Below, one piece after another: positions 1 to 7,019 of a stretch of 11,857 nucleotides of DNA. Where the stretch lies: contig JAKSMA010000052.1 in the NCBI GenBank assembly GCA_024400895.1, forward strand, positions 1-11,857. Direction: 5' to 3'. The notes below the pieces were generated by a model. It was given only the letters and a program-made list of their open reading frames with translations. It was not told where the DNA came from and did no database searches. The stretch's first letter is position 1. Each line of letters opens with the position of its first letter. Position numbers and translations under genes: made by a program. This stretch comes from Muribaculaceae bacterium (lineage in GTDB: Bacteria; Bacteroidota; Bacteroidia; Bacteroidales; Muribaculaceae).

Positions 1-39
1 AGAGATTAGAAGTTAGAGATTAGAAGTTAGAGACTCTGG
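1..39. repeat. 14-bp tandem repeat, about 2.4 copies
   Basis: The unit AGAGATTAGAAGTT occurs exactly at 1-14 and 15-28 and begins a third time at 29 before diverging. It lies between the terminator and whatever gene is left of the window, and it has no start codon or open frame of note. Such short direct repeats are common intergenic material in Bacteroidales; no function can be read from it. The left end is cut by the window, so the true copy number is unknown. Confidence 0.8.
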
Positions 40-50
40 CTCGTAAATCT

Positions 51-106
51 CGAAAATTCGATAACTCGATAACTCGATGACTCGATGACTCGATAATTCG
101 CTAAAT
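51..106. repeat. 8-bp tandem repeat (CGATAACT), about 5-7 degenerate copies
   Basis: Units of 8 bp run without gaps: CGATAACT at 59-66 and 67-74, CGATGACT at 75-82 and 83-90, CGATAATT at 91-98. Weaker copies flank these at 51-58 (CGAAAATT) and 99-106 (CGCTAAAT). Units change in adjacent identical pairs, which suggests expansion by slippage. The array is non-coding and sits directly before the terminator hairpin at 114. Confidence 0.8.
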
Positions 107-113
107 AAACAAT

Positions 114-154
114 TCAGCCTCACCCTTTTACAGATGAGGCTGAGTTTTTTTTTT
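114..154 (+). terminator. Rho-independent terminator
   Basis: TCAGCCTCA (114-122) pairs perfectly with TGAGGCTGA (135-143) around a 12-nt loop, giving a 9-bp stem. Ten T residues follow on the + strand (145-154). The orientation fits termination of a + strand transcript entering from left of the window. The same hairpin lies 12 bases past the fmt stop, so it may also stop the minus-strand operon, but the T content on that side is weaker. Confidence 0.8.
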
Positions 155-165
155 ATATTTCTGAT

Positions 166-1134
166 TTAGCTCATTTTGCAGCCTTCGATGGTGAAGCCGC
201 GGAGGAAATCGGCGGTGGGCATACGGCGCTTGCCTGCCACCTGAAGCGATAAGATTTCAATCTTGGCATCGACACAAGCCACCCAAAGGCGCTTGCCATC
301 GGTGGTGATGGTGCCAGGCACAAGACCTTCCACAGCCGCCTCTGGCTCTGCGGTGGCGAACACCTTGGTGGAATGCGCCACTCCAGCGGCATCCACTATC
401 TCGGTCCACGCTGCGGGATATGGCGAAAGGCCACGCACATGGTTGTAGATTTTCTCTGCAGGCCAGTTCCAGTCGATACGGCAAGTGTCCTTGAAGATTT
501 TTGGCGCAGGAGTTGGCTCTTCGCCAGCTGTGAGCATTTCCTCTTGCGGAATGGGCTTTACCGTGCCAGCAATGATGGCGTCAACGGTCTCAATCACCAT
601 ACCTGCGCCCATCATCATCAGGCCATCGTGAATGGTTTCCACATTGTCGTGGCGGCCGATAGGCAGCGACTTCTGCTGAATCACATCGCCAGTGTCGATT
701 TCATGCTTCAAGAAGAAGGTTGTCACACCAGTCACGGTGTCGCCATTCATCACAGCCCAGTTGATAGGCGCAGCGCCACGATATTTAGGCAACAACGAAG
801 CGTGGAGATTGAAGGTGCCCAATGGAGGCATTGTCCACACCACTTCGGGGAGCATACGGAAAGCAATAACGATAAACAGGTCGGCCTCCAAGCCTCGGAG
901 TTCGCTCACGAAAGCTTCATCTTTCAGCTTCACAGGCTGCATCAAATGCAAGCCCTGCTCCACTGCATATTTCTTCACATCGCTCTGCAGCAAGTGGTGG
1001 CCACGGCCGGCAGGCTTGTCGGGCATTGTGACAACGCCCACCACATTATACCCGCCTTCCACAAGGCGCTTGAGGCTCTCCACAGCAAAGTCGGGAGTGC
1101 CAAAAAACACTATCTTTAAATCTTTCTTTTCCAT
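166..1134 (-). CDS. fmt: Methionyl-tRNA formyltransferase
   Basis: The product transfers a formyl group from 10-formyl-tetrahydrofolate to the amino group of Met-tRNA(fMet), making the initiator tRNA in the cytoplasm. The protein is 322 aa from the ATG at 1134, a normal length for Fmt. A TTG nine bases upstream gives the longer frame to 1143, but MEKKDLKIVFFGTPDFA is the usual family start. The formyltransferase domain carries FGTPDFA, the PDKPAGRG loop, FNLHASLLP and EIDTGDVI. The Asn and His of FNLHA and the first Asp of IDTGD match the catalytic triad Asn108, His110 and Asp146 of E. coli Fmt. The C-terminal tRNA-binding domain follows from about residue 210. It is the last gene of a minus-strand operon, 39 nt after the CLC gene, and looks intact. 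Confidence 0.96.
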   Translation of the reverse strand: MEKKDLKIVFFGTPDFAVESLKRLVEGGYNVVGVVTMPDKPAGRGHHLLQSDVKKYAVEQGLHLMQPVKLKDEAFVSELRGLEADLFIVIAFRMLPEVVWTMPPLGTFNLHASLLPKYRGAAPINWAVMNGDTVTGVTTFFLKHEIDTGDVIQQKSLPIGRHDNVETIHDGLMMMGAGMVIETVDAIIAGTVKPIPQEEMLTAGEEPTPAPKIFKDTCRIDWNWPAEKIYNHVRGLSPYPAAWTEIVDAAGVAHSTKVFATAEPEAAVEGLVPGTITTDGKRLWVACVDAKIEILSLQVAGKRRMPTADFLRGFTIEGCKMS

Positions 1135-1173
1135 GTTAGGCAAAATTTTGCGTTATCCCCTATCGCGCCCACA

Positions 1174-3003
1174 TTAATCATAACTGTAGTGCTTGAGCAC
1201 CTGACGATAGGAGTTGAATATCTTTGATTTTGACACGAATCCCACATAGCGACCATTCTCCACCACGGGGAGATTCCATGCGCCAGTGTTGTCGAACATT
1301 TTCATCACTTTATCCATCGGCGTTCCCACTTCCACCTTTGCCGGCGGCATCGACATGAAGCGGTTCACGTGCATACGGCGATACAAGTCGGGGCGGAACA
1401 TGATGTTACGAATATCGTCGAGCAACACGATACCAAGCAGATTGTTTTCATCGTCGGTAACAGGAAAAAGGTTGCGGCGGCTCTGCGATATCACATCCAC
1501 CATTTCTTTCAAGCTCATATCGGGATGCACAGGAATGAAGTCGGTTTCAATCACGCTGTCCATTTTCAGCAGCGTGAGCACAGTCTTGTCTTTTTGGTGG
1601 GTAAGCAATTCGCCTTGCAGCGCCAGACGCTTGGTGTAGATGCTGTAGTTGGAGAAGAGACGCGAAGTACCATAGGAAATGGCAGCTACAATCAGCAGTG
1701 GCAAAAACAGTGCGTAGCCACCGGTCATCTCCGCGGTAAGGAAGATGGCCATCAGCGGAGCGTGCATAACGCCTGCCATAACGCCTGCCATGCCCACAAG
1801 GGCGAAATTCTTTGTCGACAGCGGCATTGAAGCGTCGACCATCCCCATCGAGTTTACCGTGTAGGCAAAGAAGAAACCTGCCATGCAGCCCACATAAAGC
1901 GAAGGCGCAAACGTACCACCCACACCGCCACCGCCATTGGTGGCACTGGTAGCGAACACTTTCATCAGGCAAAGCGCCCCCACAATCATAATCGTGGCGC
2001 CAACATTGCTACGCATCCCGTAGAAAAGGCTATTATTGAAGATGTTCTCCACATCGCCATTCAACAGCGAATTGATGGATTCATAACCTTCACCAAACAG
2101 TGGCGGGAACACGAAGATGAGCACACTCAGCAAAATGGAGCCTAACAAGAAACGGTAGCGAGGATGCGAAATGCGGCCGAACATGCGTTCCATCACTTCA
2201 ATCATCTTGGTGAAATATACAGAAATCAGACCGCAGAACACGCCCAGCAGCACCACATAAGGGATGCGAGAGGCATAGAACATTTCGCTTTGGGTGAAGA
2301 AGAATTCCACATTGTAGCCCGTGAACACATACGCCACAGTTGCGCCAGCCACCGAAGCCATCATCAACGGCATCACAGAGCCGGCAGTAAGGTCGAGCAT
2401 GAGCACCTCTACGGTAAACAGCACGCCTGCTATCGGGGCCTTGAAGATGCCGGCAATACCAGCCGCTGCACCACACCCCACAAGCATCATGAGCATATGT
2501 GGCGACAAGCGGAACGCCTGACCGAGGTTGGAACCTATAGCGGCCCCCGTAAACACGATAGGGCCTTCGGCTCCGACCGAACCACCGCAACCAATAGTCA
2601 CCGATGACGATGCCAGTGAAGCATACATATTGTAGAATTTCAGACGGCTTTTCTTTTGAGCAATGGCGTAGAGCACACGCGTAACACCGTGAGAGATATT
2701 GTCGCGCACCACATAACGCACATAGATGCCCGTGAGGAAAATACCCACAATTGGGAACACCAAGTAATAGTAATTGGCTTGTGAAGCATCGGCAACGCTG
2801 TTCACCAAATCAGAAATCGTACCAATCAAGAATTTCAACAGCACCGCAGCCAAGCCGGATGCCACACCTATGATAATGGCCAGAATCACCACAAACGACC
2901 TCTCCGGCAAGTGCTGCTCACGCCATCGGAGCAATCGCATATACCAGCCTTCAGTGTTGCGGCTTGCTTTTTCTATTATCGTTTCCTCTGAATATTTTTC
3001 CAT
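1174..3003 (-). CDS. CLC-family chloride channel/transporter with C-terminal CBS pair
   Basis: This is a 609-aa inner-membrane CLC protein that moves chloride or similar anions. About 18 hydrophobic helices fill residues 35-450. The selectivity-filter motifs are visible: ISHGV (Ser104), GSVGAEGP with the gating glutamate Glu146, GGVGGTFAP near 360, and Tyr456 in SIYT. Two CBS domains follow at about 483-540 and 548-600; in the family these bind adenine nucleotides and regulate gating. The position of E. coli Glu203, the inner proton glutamate, reads Val200 (FTVEV), as in known CLC channels, while the neighbouring Glu199 is kept. Passive channel activity is therefore an inference. The ATG at 3003 directly abuts the stop codon of the upstream sugar transferase with no spacer, implying translational coupling. 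Confidence 0.93.
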   Translation of the reverse strand: MEKYSEETIIEKASRNTEGWYMRLLRWREQHLPERSFVVILAIIIGVASGLAAVLLKFLIGTISDLVNSVADASQANYYYLVFPIVGIFLTGIYVRYVVRDNISHGVTRVLYAIAQKKSRLKFYNMYASLASSSVTIGCGGSVGAEGPIVFTGAAIGSNLGQAFRLSPHMLMMLVGCGAAAGIAGIFKAPIAGVLFTVEVLMLDLTAGSVMPLMMASVAGATVAYVFTGYNVEFFFTQSEMFYASRIPYVVLLGVFCGLISVYFTKMIEVMERMFGRISHPRYRFLLGSILLSVLIFVFPPLFGEGYESINSLLNGDVENIFNNSLFYGMRSNVGATIMIVGALCLMKVFATSATNGGGGVGGTFAPSLYVGCMAGFFFAYTVNSMGMVDASMPLSTKNFALVGMAGVMAGVMHAPLMAIFLTAEMTGGYALFLPLLIVAAISYGTSRLFSNYSIYTKRLALQGELLTHQKDKTVLTLLKMDSVIETDFIPVHPDMSLKEMVDVISQSRRNLFPVTDDENNLLGIVLLDDIRNIMFRPDLYRRMHVNRFMSMPPAKVEVGTPMDKVMKMFDNTGAWNLPVVENGRYVGFVSKSKIFNSYRQVLKHYSYD

Positions 3004-4419
3004 TTATAGTCCTCTTCCCTTAATAACAATCTTTATCGTGTAAGCAATGATTTTCAAGTCGTTAAGAATCGACATATTATCAAGATAGAGCAGGTCATAA
3101 CGTAAGCGCTCTATCATTTCGTCAACATCTTTTGCGTAACCAAATTTCACCTGACCAAGCGAAGTGACACCCGGTCGCACTTTATGAATCAGCGAATAAG
3201 CAGGCTCACGCTCCAGAATCATCTTGGCGTAGTATTCACGCTCCGGACGAGGTCCAACCATCGCCATATCGCCTTTGAGCACATTCCAGAACTGAGGCAA
3301 CTCATCAATGCGGTATTTACGCATAATGCGCCCCAACTTTGTGATACGGGGGTCGTTATCGCTCGACAATTGTGGCTTTCCGGCCTGTTCTGCCCCATCC
3401 ACCATCGTGCGGAATTTCACGATTTTGAATGGCTTGTTATGAAGTCCCAGTCGCTCCTGCGAATAGAACACCGGGCCTTTTGAATCGCATTTAATGAGCA
3501 CAGCCACAATTGCATATACAGGCAAAAGCAAGATGAGTGCCGCAATTGAGCACATCACATCAAGCACACGCTTAATGTTTTTAGCACTTTCGTCCATGTG
3601 GCTGCTCGAAACATCCACCAATGGATCGCCAGAGAAGTCGAAGATGCGCGAACGCGAGAGCATATTGAAGCGCTCAGGCGTTACCTTGATGGGCAAATCA
3701 TAAACATAAAGGCGGTTGATGGTGGCCAACACCACCTTGTTGTCTTGATTGGTTGGAACCACTATCAGTTCCTTCACATCTTCCTTACGGCACACTTCGG
3801 CAATGTCGGCAAAAGTGTAAACAGGCAAATCGATGTCTTTCACGCGATTTTCTCCTGGCACATCCACATATCCCACTACATGGTAGCCTGTAGACTGACG
3901 CATCTTGTTGAGCTTTTCCACAAATGCAAAGGCCGAAGCACCTGCACCAACCACCAGCGTATTAAAACGCCAACGGCGATTCTTGATGTTAGATGACGTT
4001 CGGGCAGTGATAAGCACACGACAAATGTAGGTAAGGAAGAAAAGCAGGGCAAACAAGATGAGAATAATCTCGTAGTTGAACCCACGATTATCGGTCATCA
4101 TGTCATTGATGAGCGCGATGAAGAATGCCAGCAAAGTGTTGACCACCTCTGATTTGAATGTGGTAACCAATTCTGCCAAACGCGATTTGCGGAACACCTC
4201 ATTGTAATAGCCCGAGAGATAGTAAACGCACATCATCAGCAGTGGCAGAACCACCTGTCCGACAAGAATCATACCACTCGACAAGAAATCGCCAATGTTG
4301 GTGTAGCCTCTAACGCCTCCCAACTGGAAGCGAAAGCAGTTGTAGGTAAACCAAGCCACATTAGCCGTGAAAAAATCGGCCAATACGTATTTAAGTCGTT
4401 GTAATTTATCGCTAATCAA
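3004..4419 (-). CDS. Polyprenyl-phosphate sugar-phosphate transferase (WcaJ/WbaP-like)
   Basis: The protein is 471 aa and belongs to the polyprenyl glycosylphosphotransferase family. It should transfer a sugar-1-phosphate from a nucleotide sugar to undecaprenyl phosphate, the first step of exopolysaccharide, capsule or O-antigen repeat-unit assembly. Hydrophobic helices lie around residues 12-30, 48-68, 92-106 and 117-136. A Rossmann-like cytoplasmic domain follows (LVVGAGASAFAF, 155-166). The C-terminal catalytic domain begins near 282 with a membrane segment, then KFRTM (335-339), DELPQFWNV with the Asp372-Glu373 dyad, and MVGPRPE (387-393). The start is a TTG at 4419: an in-frame stop lies just upstream, no nearby in-frame ATG exists, and AAAGGA sits 6 nt before it (4426-4431). 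The sugar used cannot be told. Its place between tsaC and the CLC gene does not point to a polysaccharide cluster. Confidence 0.9.
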   Translation of the reverse strand: MISDKLQRLKYVLADFFTANVAWFTYNCFRFQLGGVRGYTNIGDFLSSGMILVGQVVLPLLMMCVYYLSGYYNEVFRKSRLAELVTTFKSEVVNTLLAFFIALINDMMTDNRGFNYEIILILFALLFFLTYICRVLITARTSSNIKNRRWRFNTLVVGAGASAFAFVEKLNKMRQSTGYHVVGYVDVPGENRVKDIDLPVYTFADIAEVCRKEDVKELIVVPTNQDNKVVLATINRLYVYDLPIKVTPERFNMLSRSRIFDFSGDPLVDVSSSHMDESAKNIKRVLDVMCSIAALILLLPVYAIVAVLIKCDSKGPVFYSQERLGLHNKPFKIVKFRTMVDGAEQAGKPQLSSDNDPRITKLGRIMRKYRIDELPQFWNVLKGDMAMVGPRPEREYYAKMILEREPAYSLIHKVRPGVTSLGQVKFGYAKDVDEMIERLRYDLLYLDNMSILNDLKIIAYTIKIVIKGRGL

Positions 4420-4425
4420 AGTGTT

Positions 4426-4431
4426 TCCTTT
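4426..4431 (-). promoter_or_regulatory. Shine-Dalgarno-like site before the TTG start
   Basis: AAAGGA on the minus strand lies 6 nt before the TTG at 4419. Good purine-rich Shine-Dalgarno sites are uncommon in Bacteroidota, so this supports TTG as the true start of the sugar transferase. Confidence 0.5.
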
Positions 4432-4457
4432 CAGTGTTTAGGCTATCTTAGCAAGCC

Positions 4458-5021
4458 CTATCGAAGAATTTTGAAAGTGCCATCGCTTCCGAGCATAATG
4501 ATATTTGAAGCATCTGCAGGTTTAGTATCATCCTGCCGGTATTTCACAACATAATCCACTCCTTCAACGATTTCTTTTGTGATTTCTGAAAAAATCTTGG
4601 GTGATGGAGCCCCGCTCACATTCGCGCTGGTCGATACTATCGGACGGCCAAATCTTGCACAAAGTTCGTGCGAAAATTGCTCGTGCGAAATACGAATGCC
4701 CAAGCTGTCGTTGTCGCCCAACAGATTTGGAGCCACATTAAACGCTCCTTCATACACGATAGTGAGCGGTTTCACAGCCACATGAATCAGTTCCGTGGCC
4801 ATTTCCGGCACATCCACCACATAATGGTCGAGATGCTCATCGCTGTCGAGGAGCACAATAAGCGCTTTGCTGTCGGAACGCTTTTTCAGTTCATACACTT
4901 TCTTAACTGCTGAAGCATTTGTAGCATCACATCCGATGCCCCAAATGGTGTCGGTGGGATAAAGAATCAAACCGCCACGCTTCAGCACTTCAATGCATTT
5001 CTGTATATCTTCTTTCATCAA
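4458..5021 (-). CDS. tsaC: L-threonylcarbamoyladenylate synthase (TsaC/Sua5/YrdC family)
   Basis: The enzyme makes threonylcarbamoyl-AMP from threonine, bicarbonate and ATP, the first step of the t6A modification at position 37 of ANN-decoding tRNAs. The 187-aa length fits the short TsaC type without the extra Sua5 domain. Family motifs are LYPTDTIWGIGCDA (20-33), KKRSDSKAL (46-54), SLGIRIS (106-112) and PIVSTSANVSG (127-137). The start is one of two consecutive ATGs at 5021 and 5018. It is the first gene of the minus-strand operon, about 62 nt from the promoter's -7 element, and it is followed after 38 nt by the sugar transferase. Both tsaC and fmt act on tRNA, which gives the operon a translation theme. 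It looks intact. Confidence 0.95.
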   Translation of the reverse strand: MMKEDIQKCIEVLKRGGLILYPTDTIWGIGCDATNASAVKKVYELKKRSDSKALIVLLDSDEHLDHYVVDVPEMATELIHVAVKPLTIVYEGAFNVAPNLLGDNDSLGIRISHEQFSHELCARFGRPIVSTSANVSGAPSPKIFSEITKEIVEGVDYVVKYRQDDTKPADASNIIMLGSDGTFKILR

Positions 5022-5082
5022 TTCTCTTAGTCGTTCTGTTCAAAGAAAGAGCACTGACACATTTCAAGCTCATTCTAAATAG

Positions 5083-5113
5083 CAAAGATAATGAAAAGAA
5101 CACGATTATCAAA
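5083..5113 (-). promoter_or_regulatory. Bacteroidota sigma-ABfr-type promoter of the tsaC-fmt operon
   Basis: On the minus strand, TTTG (5113-5110) is followed by a 19-nt spacer and TATCTTTG (5090-5083). This matches the known Bacteroides consensus TTTG-N19-21-TAnnTTTG. Transcription would begin near 5076, leaving a leader of about 55 nt before tsaC. No other comparable promoter was noticed upstream of the following genes. Confidence 0.75.
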
Positions 5114-5199
5114 GCAAATAACGGAATTTTCAATCCAAAAAAAATCAAAAAGAAGACTAATATTACACAACACCCTTATGACAGAACAAATTAAACAAT

Positions 5200-5207
5200 T
5201 ATCTTTG
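5200..5207 (+). promoter_or_regulatory. -7 element for the FMN-binding protein gene
   Basis: TATCTTTG matches the Bacteroidota -7 consensus TAnnTTTG and ends 22 nt before the ATG at 5230. The expected -33 TTTG is poor (TATG at 5177-5180). The leader between is almost all A and G, a common Bacteroidota feature in place of a Shine-Dalgarno site. Confidence 0.6.
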
Positions 5208-5229
5208 CAGAAGAAAAAAACGTAAAATT

Positions 5230-5649
5230 ATGAAATTGACAGTACTCAAGTATATCACAGCTGCACTGATGCTCGGATCAGCCACAACGGCTTTTGCTCA
5301 GGGCAAAGTAATCTACACAGGCGAACTTGCTAAACACGTGAAAGGCTACAACGGCCCAACACCGCTGAGCATCACTGTAGAAAACGGGAAAATCGTCAGC
5401 ATCGAAGCAGATGCAAACAACAGCGAAACGCCAAGATACTACAAGATGGCGCAAAAGAAGATTTTCCCTCAATTTATTGGTAAAACCGTGGAGGAAGCTC
5501 TTGCCCTGAAAGCAGATGGTGCAACAGGAGCTACCTACTCTTCCAAAGCAATTGTGGAAAACATCAAACTTGGCTTGAAAGACTATCAATCATCTGCTAA
5601 AAAATCAACAAAAAAGGCTGCTAAAAAGTCAAAAAAGAAGAAAAAGTAA
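5230..5649 (+). CDS. Secreted FMN-binding-domain protein with lysine-rich tail
   Basis: This 139-aa protein is predicted to be exported. Residues 1-23 form a signal peptide ending AFA before Gln24, with no lipobox cysteine. The mature part resembles a single FMN-binding domain (PF04205 type, as in NqrC/RnfG): it has the SITVENGKIVSIE strand pair, then DGATGATYSS at 96-105. That fits the flavinylation motif Dxx(S/T)GA(S/T)xS, in which ApbE attaches FMN through a phosphoester, probably to Thr102. The last 18 residues contain 11 lysines (AKKSTKKAAKKSKKKKK), an unusual cationic tail. A role as an extracytosolic one-electron carrier is inferred; its redox partners and ApbE are not in this window. 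It has its own promoter and is convergent with umuC. Confidence 0.82.
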   Translation: MKLTVLKYITAALMLGSATTAFAQGKVIYTGELAKHVKGYNGPTPLSITVENGKIVSIEADANNSETPRYYKMAQKKIFPQFIGKTVEEALALKADGATGATYSSKAIVENIKLGLKDYQSSAKKSTKKAAKKSKKKKK

Positions 5650-5699
5650 CTTCTCATTCCCAAGCGGTTACACCCAAACACCAAATATTTTATATACCT

Positions 5700-5720
5700 T
5701 GATTTTGTGCACAGAAATCA
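5700..5720. other. Palindrome between convergent genes
   Basis: TGATTT (5700-5705) pairs with AAATCA (5715-5720), and the bases between include the palindrome TGTGCACA. It lies 50 nt after the flavoprotein stop and 15 nt after the umuC stop. It could act as a weak two-way terminator, but neither side has a clear T run. It could equally be a protein-binding site. Confidence 0.3.
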
Positions 5721-5735
5721 TGCGCAAAAGTGATT

Positions 5736-7019
5736 TCATTTATCCAATTTCAAACGGATAATATCGTTGATATTTGTGGTGTATTGCTTGCTGATATACT
5801 CACATTTCAGGTGCCAACGCTTGCTGTAGCCCTGCACCGCCATGCGGATGGTGTTGTGCCCATTTTTACGGTTGATTTCATCAATGGCACGGCTCAGTTG
5901 CGCTTGCTTTTCACGGTTAACAGTGTCGAAAAGATTGCCTTGAATTGGACTTGAATCTATGATGTTCCACACCAGCACTCCCGCCTTTTTGTAGGAATAT
6001 TTACCATCGCCTTTCCACGCCAAACGAAGCATGTTCACTGCATAGTTCACAATTTCATTCAAATCGGATGTTGGCACCAATGGATAAAAGGTTTGATAAA
6101 TGTTGTCGGTAGGCAAATCGGTGCGAAATCGATTGGTGTAGGCAAAAATTGTAATTGCCTGGCAAACTGTGTTTTGTCTTCTCATTTTAGCACTGCACCT
6201 GGCTGCAAAATTAGCGATAGCCTCTTCCACATCAGCACGATTTGAAAGACCCTTATCCGGAAAACTTCTACTGGTGCATATACTCAATTTATGAGGCAAC
6301 TCCTCAATATCGATACAGCTCTCCCCTCGCAATTCCTTCCAAGTTCTCACACCAGTGATAGTGAGCATTCGTTGCACCCAATCCTGCGATTTCTGCGTCA
6401 AGTCCCATGTCGTGCGCACACCATGGTACTTGAGTTTATCCACCGAACGCCAACCTATTCCCCACACATCTTCTATAGGAAAAAGCTTCAGCGCCTTCTC
6501 GCGTTTTTCCTCCGTATCAATAAGGCAACACCCTTCATAACCAGGGTATTTTTTTGCGAATTTACTACCCATTTTAGCAAGCGTCTTTGTGGGAGCCACA
6601 CCCAACGAAATCGGGATTCCCGTTCCCTTAGTCACCTCGCGCACAATGCGTTTGCCATAGTCATTCAAATAAGCAGAATCGCCCAAGTCGCTTAAATCAA
6701 TGAAAGCCTCATCAATGCTGTAGATATCCACGCGAGGCGTGTATCTCCCGAGCATTGTGTGCACCCTTCGGCTCATATCGCCGTACAAATTATAGTTGGA
6801 AGAAAACACCGCCACCTTTGCAGCCTCCAATTGGTCCTTCACCTGATAAAACGCGCCGCCCATATTGATTCCCAAGCGCTTAGCTTCTTCACTTCGAGCA
6901 ATCACACACCCATCATTATTCGACAACACAACGACAGGCTTCCCCACAAGGTCGGGGTGAAACACCCGCTCGCAGGAACAATAAAAATTGTTGCAGGCGG
7001 CAAGTCCAAAAAGTTGCAT
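5736..7019 (-). CDS. umuC: Y-family DNA polymerase UmuC, catalytic Asp replaced by Ala
   Basis: This 427-aa protein is the UmuC subunit of a pol V-type translesion polymerase. Family landmarks are NNFYCSCERVF (10-20), GKPVVVLSNNDGCVIARSEEAK (26-47), YSIDEAFIDL with metal-binding Asp103 and Glu104, the thumb motif DVWGIG, and a likely beta-clamp peptide QGNLF (360-364). The N-terminus reads GLAACNNFY where the family has GLADCNNFY or equivalent, so the first metal-ligand aspartate (Asp6 of E. coli UmuC) is Ala8. The codon is GCC, one base from GAC. Without that carboxylate, nucleotide transfer is expected to be lost or severely impaired; the rest of the protein looks complete. The ATG at 7019 lies inside the overlong umuD frame. 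A sequencing error or a structural role only are both possible. Confidence 0.9.
   Translation of the reverse strand: MQLFGLAACNNFYCSCERVFHPDLVGKPVVVLSNNDGCVIARSEEAKRLGINMGGAFYQVKDQLEAAKVAVFSSNYNLYGDMSRRVHTMLGRYTPRVDIYSIDEAFIDLSDLGDSAYLNDYGKRIVREVTKGTGIPISLGVAPTKTLAKMGSKFAKKYPGYEGCCLIDTEEKREKALKLFPIEDVWGIGWRSVDKLKYHGVRTTWDLTQKSQDWVQRMLTITGVRTWKELRGESCIDIEELPHKLSICTSRSFPDKGLSNRADVEEAIANFAARCSAKMRRQNTVCQAITIFAYTNRFRTDLPTDNIYQTFYPLVPTSDLNEIVNYAVNMLRLAWKGDGKYSYKKAGVLVWNIIDSSPIQGNLFDTVNREKQAQLSRAIDEINRKNGHNTIRMAVQGYSKRWHLKCEYISKQYTTNINDIIRLKLDK

Noticed and set aside
1..106. Possible CRISPR array
   Set aside because: Units are 8 and 14 bp, directly adjacent and without unique spacers, so these are simple tandem repeats.
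373..1119. Long + strand open frame opposite fmt (248 codons)
   Set aside because: It lies wholly antisense to a well-conserved fmt, has biased His/Cys-rich composition, no family resemblance and no promoter. It is a mirror of the real gene's codon pattern.
1768..1800. Repeated CATAACGCCTGC motif
   Set aside because: It lies inside the CLC coding region and encodes the conserved small-residue repeat AGVMAGVMH, so protein sequence explains it.
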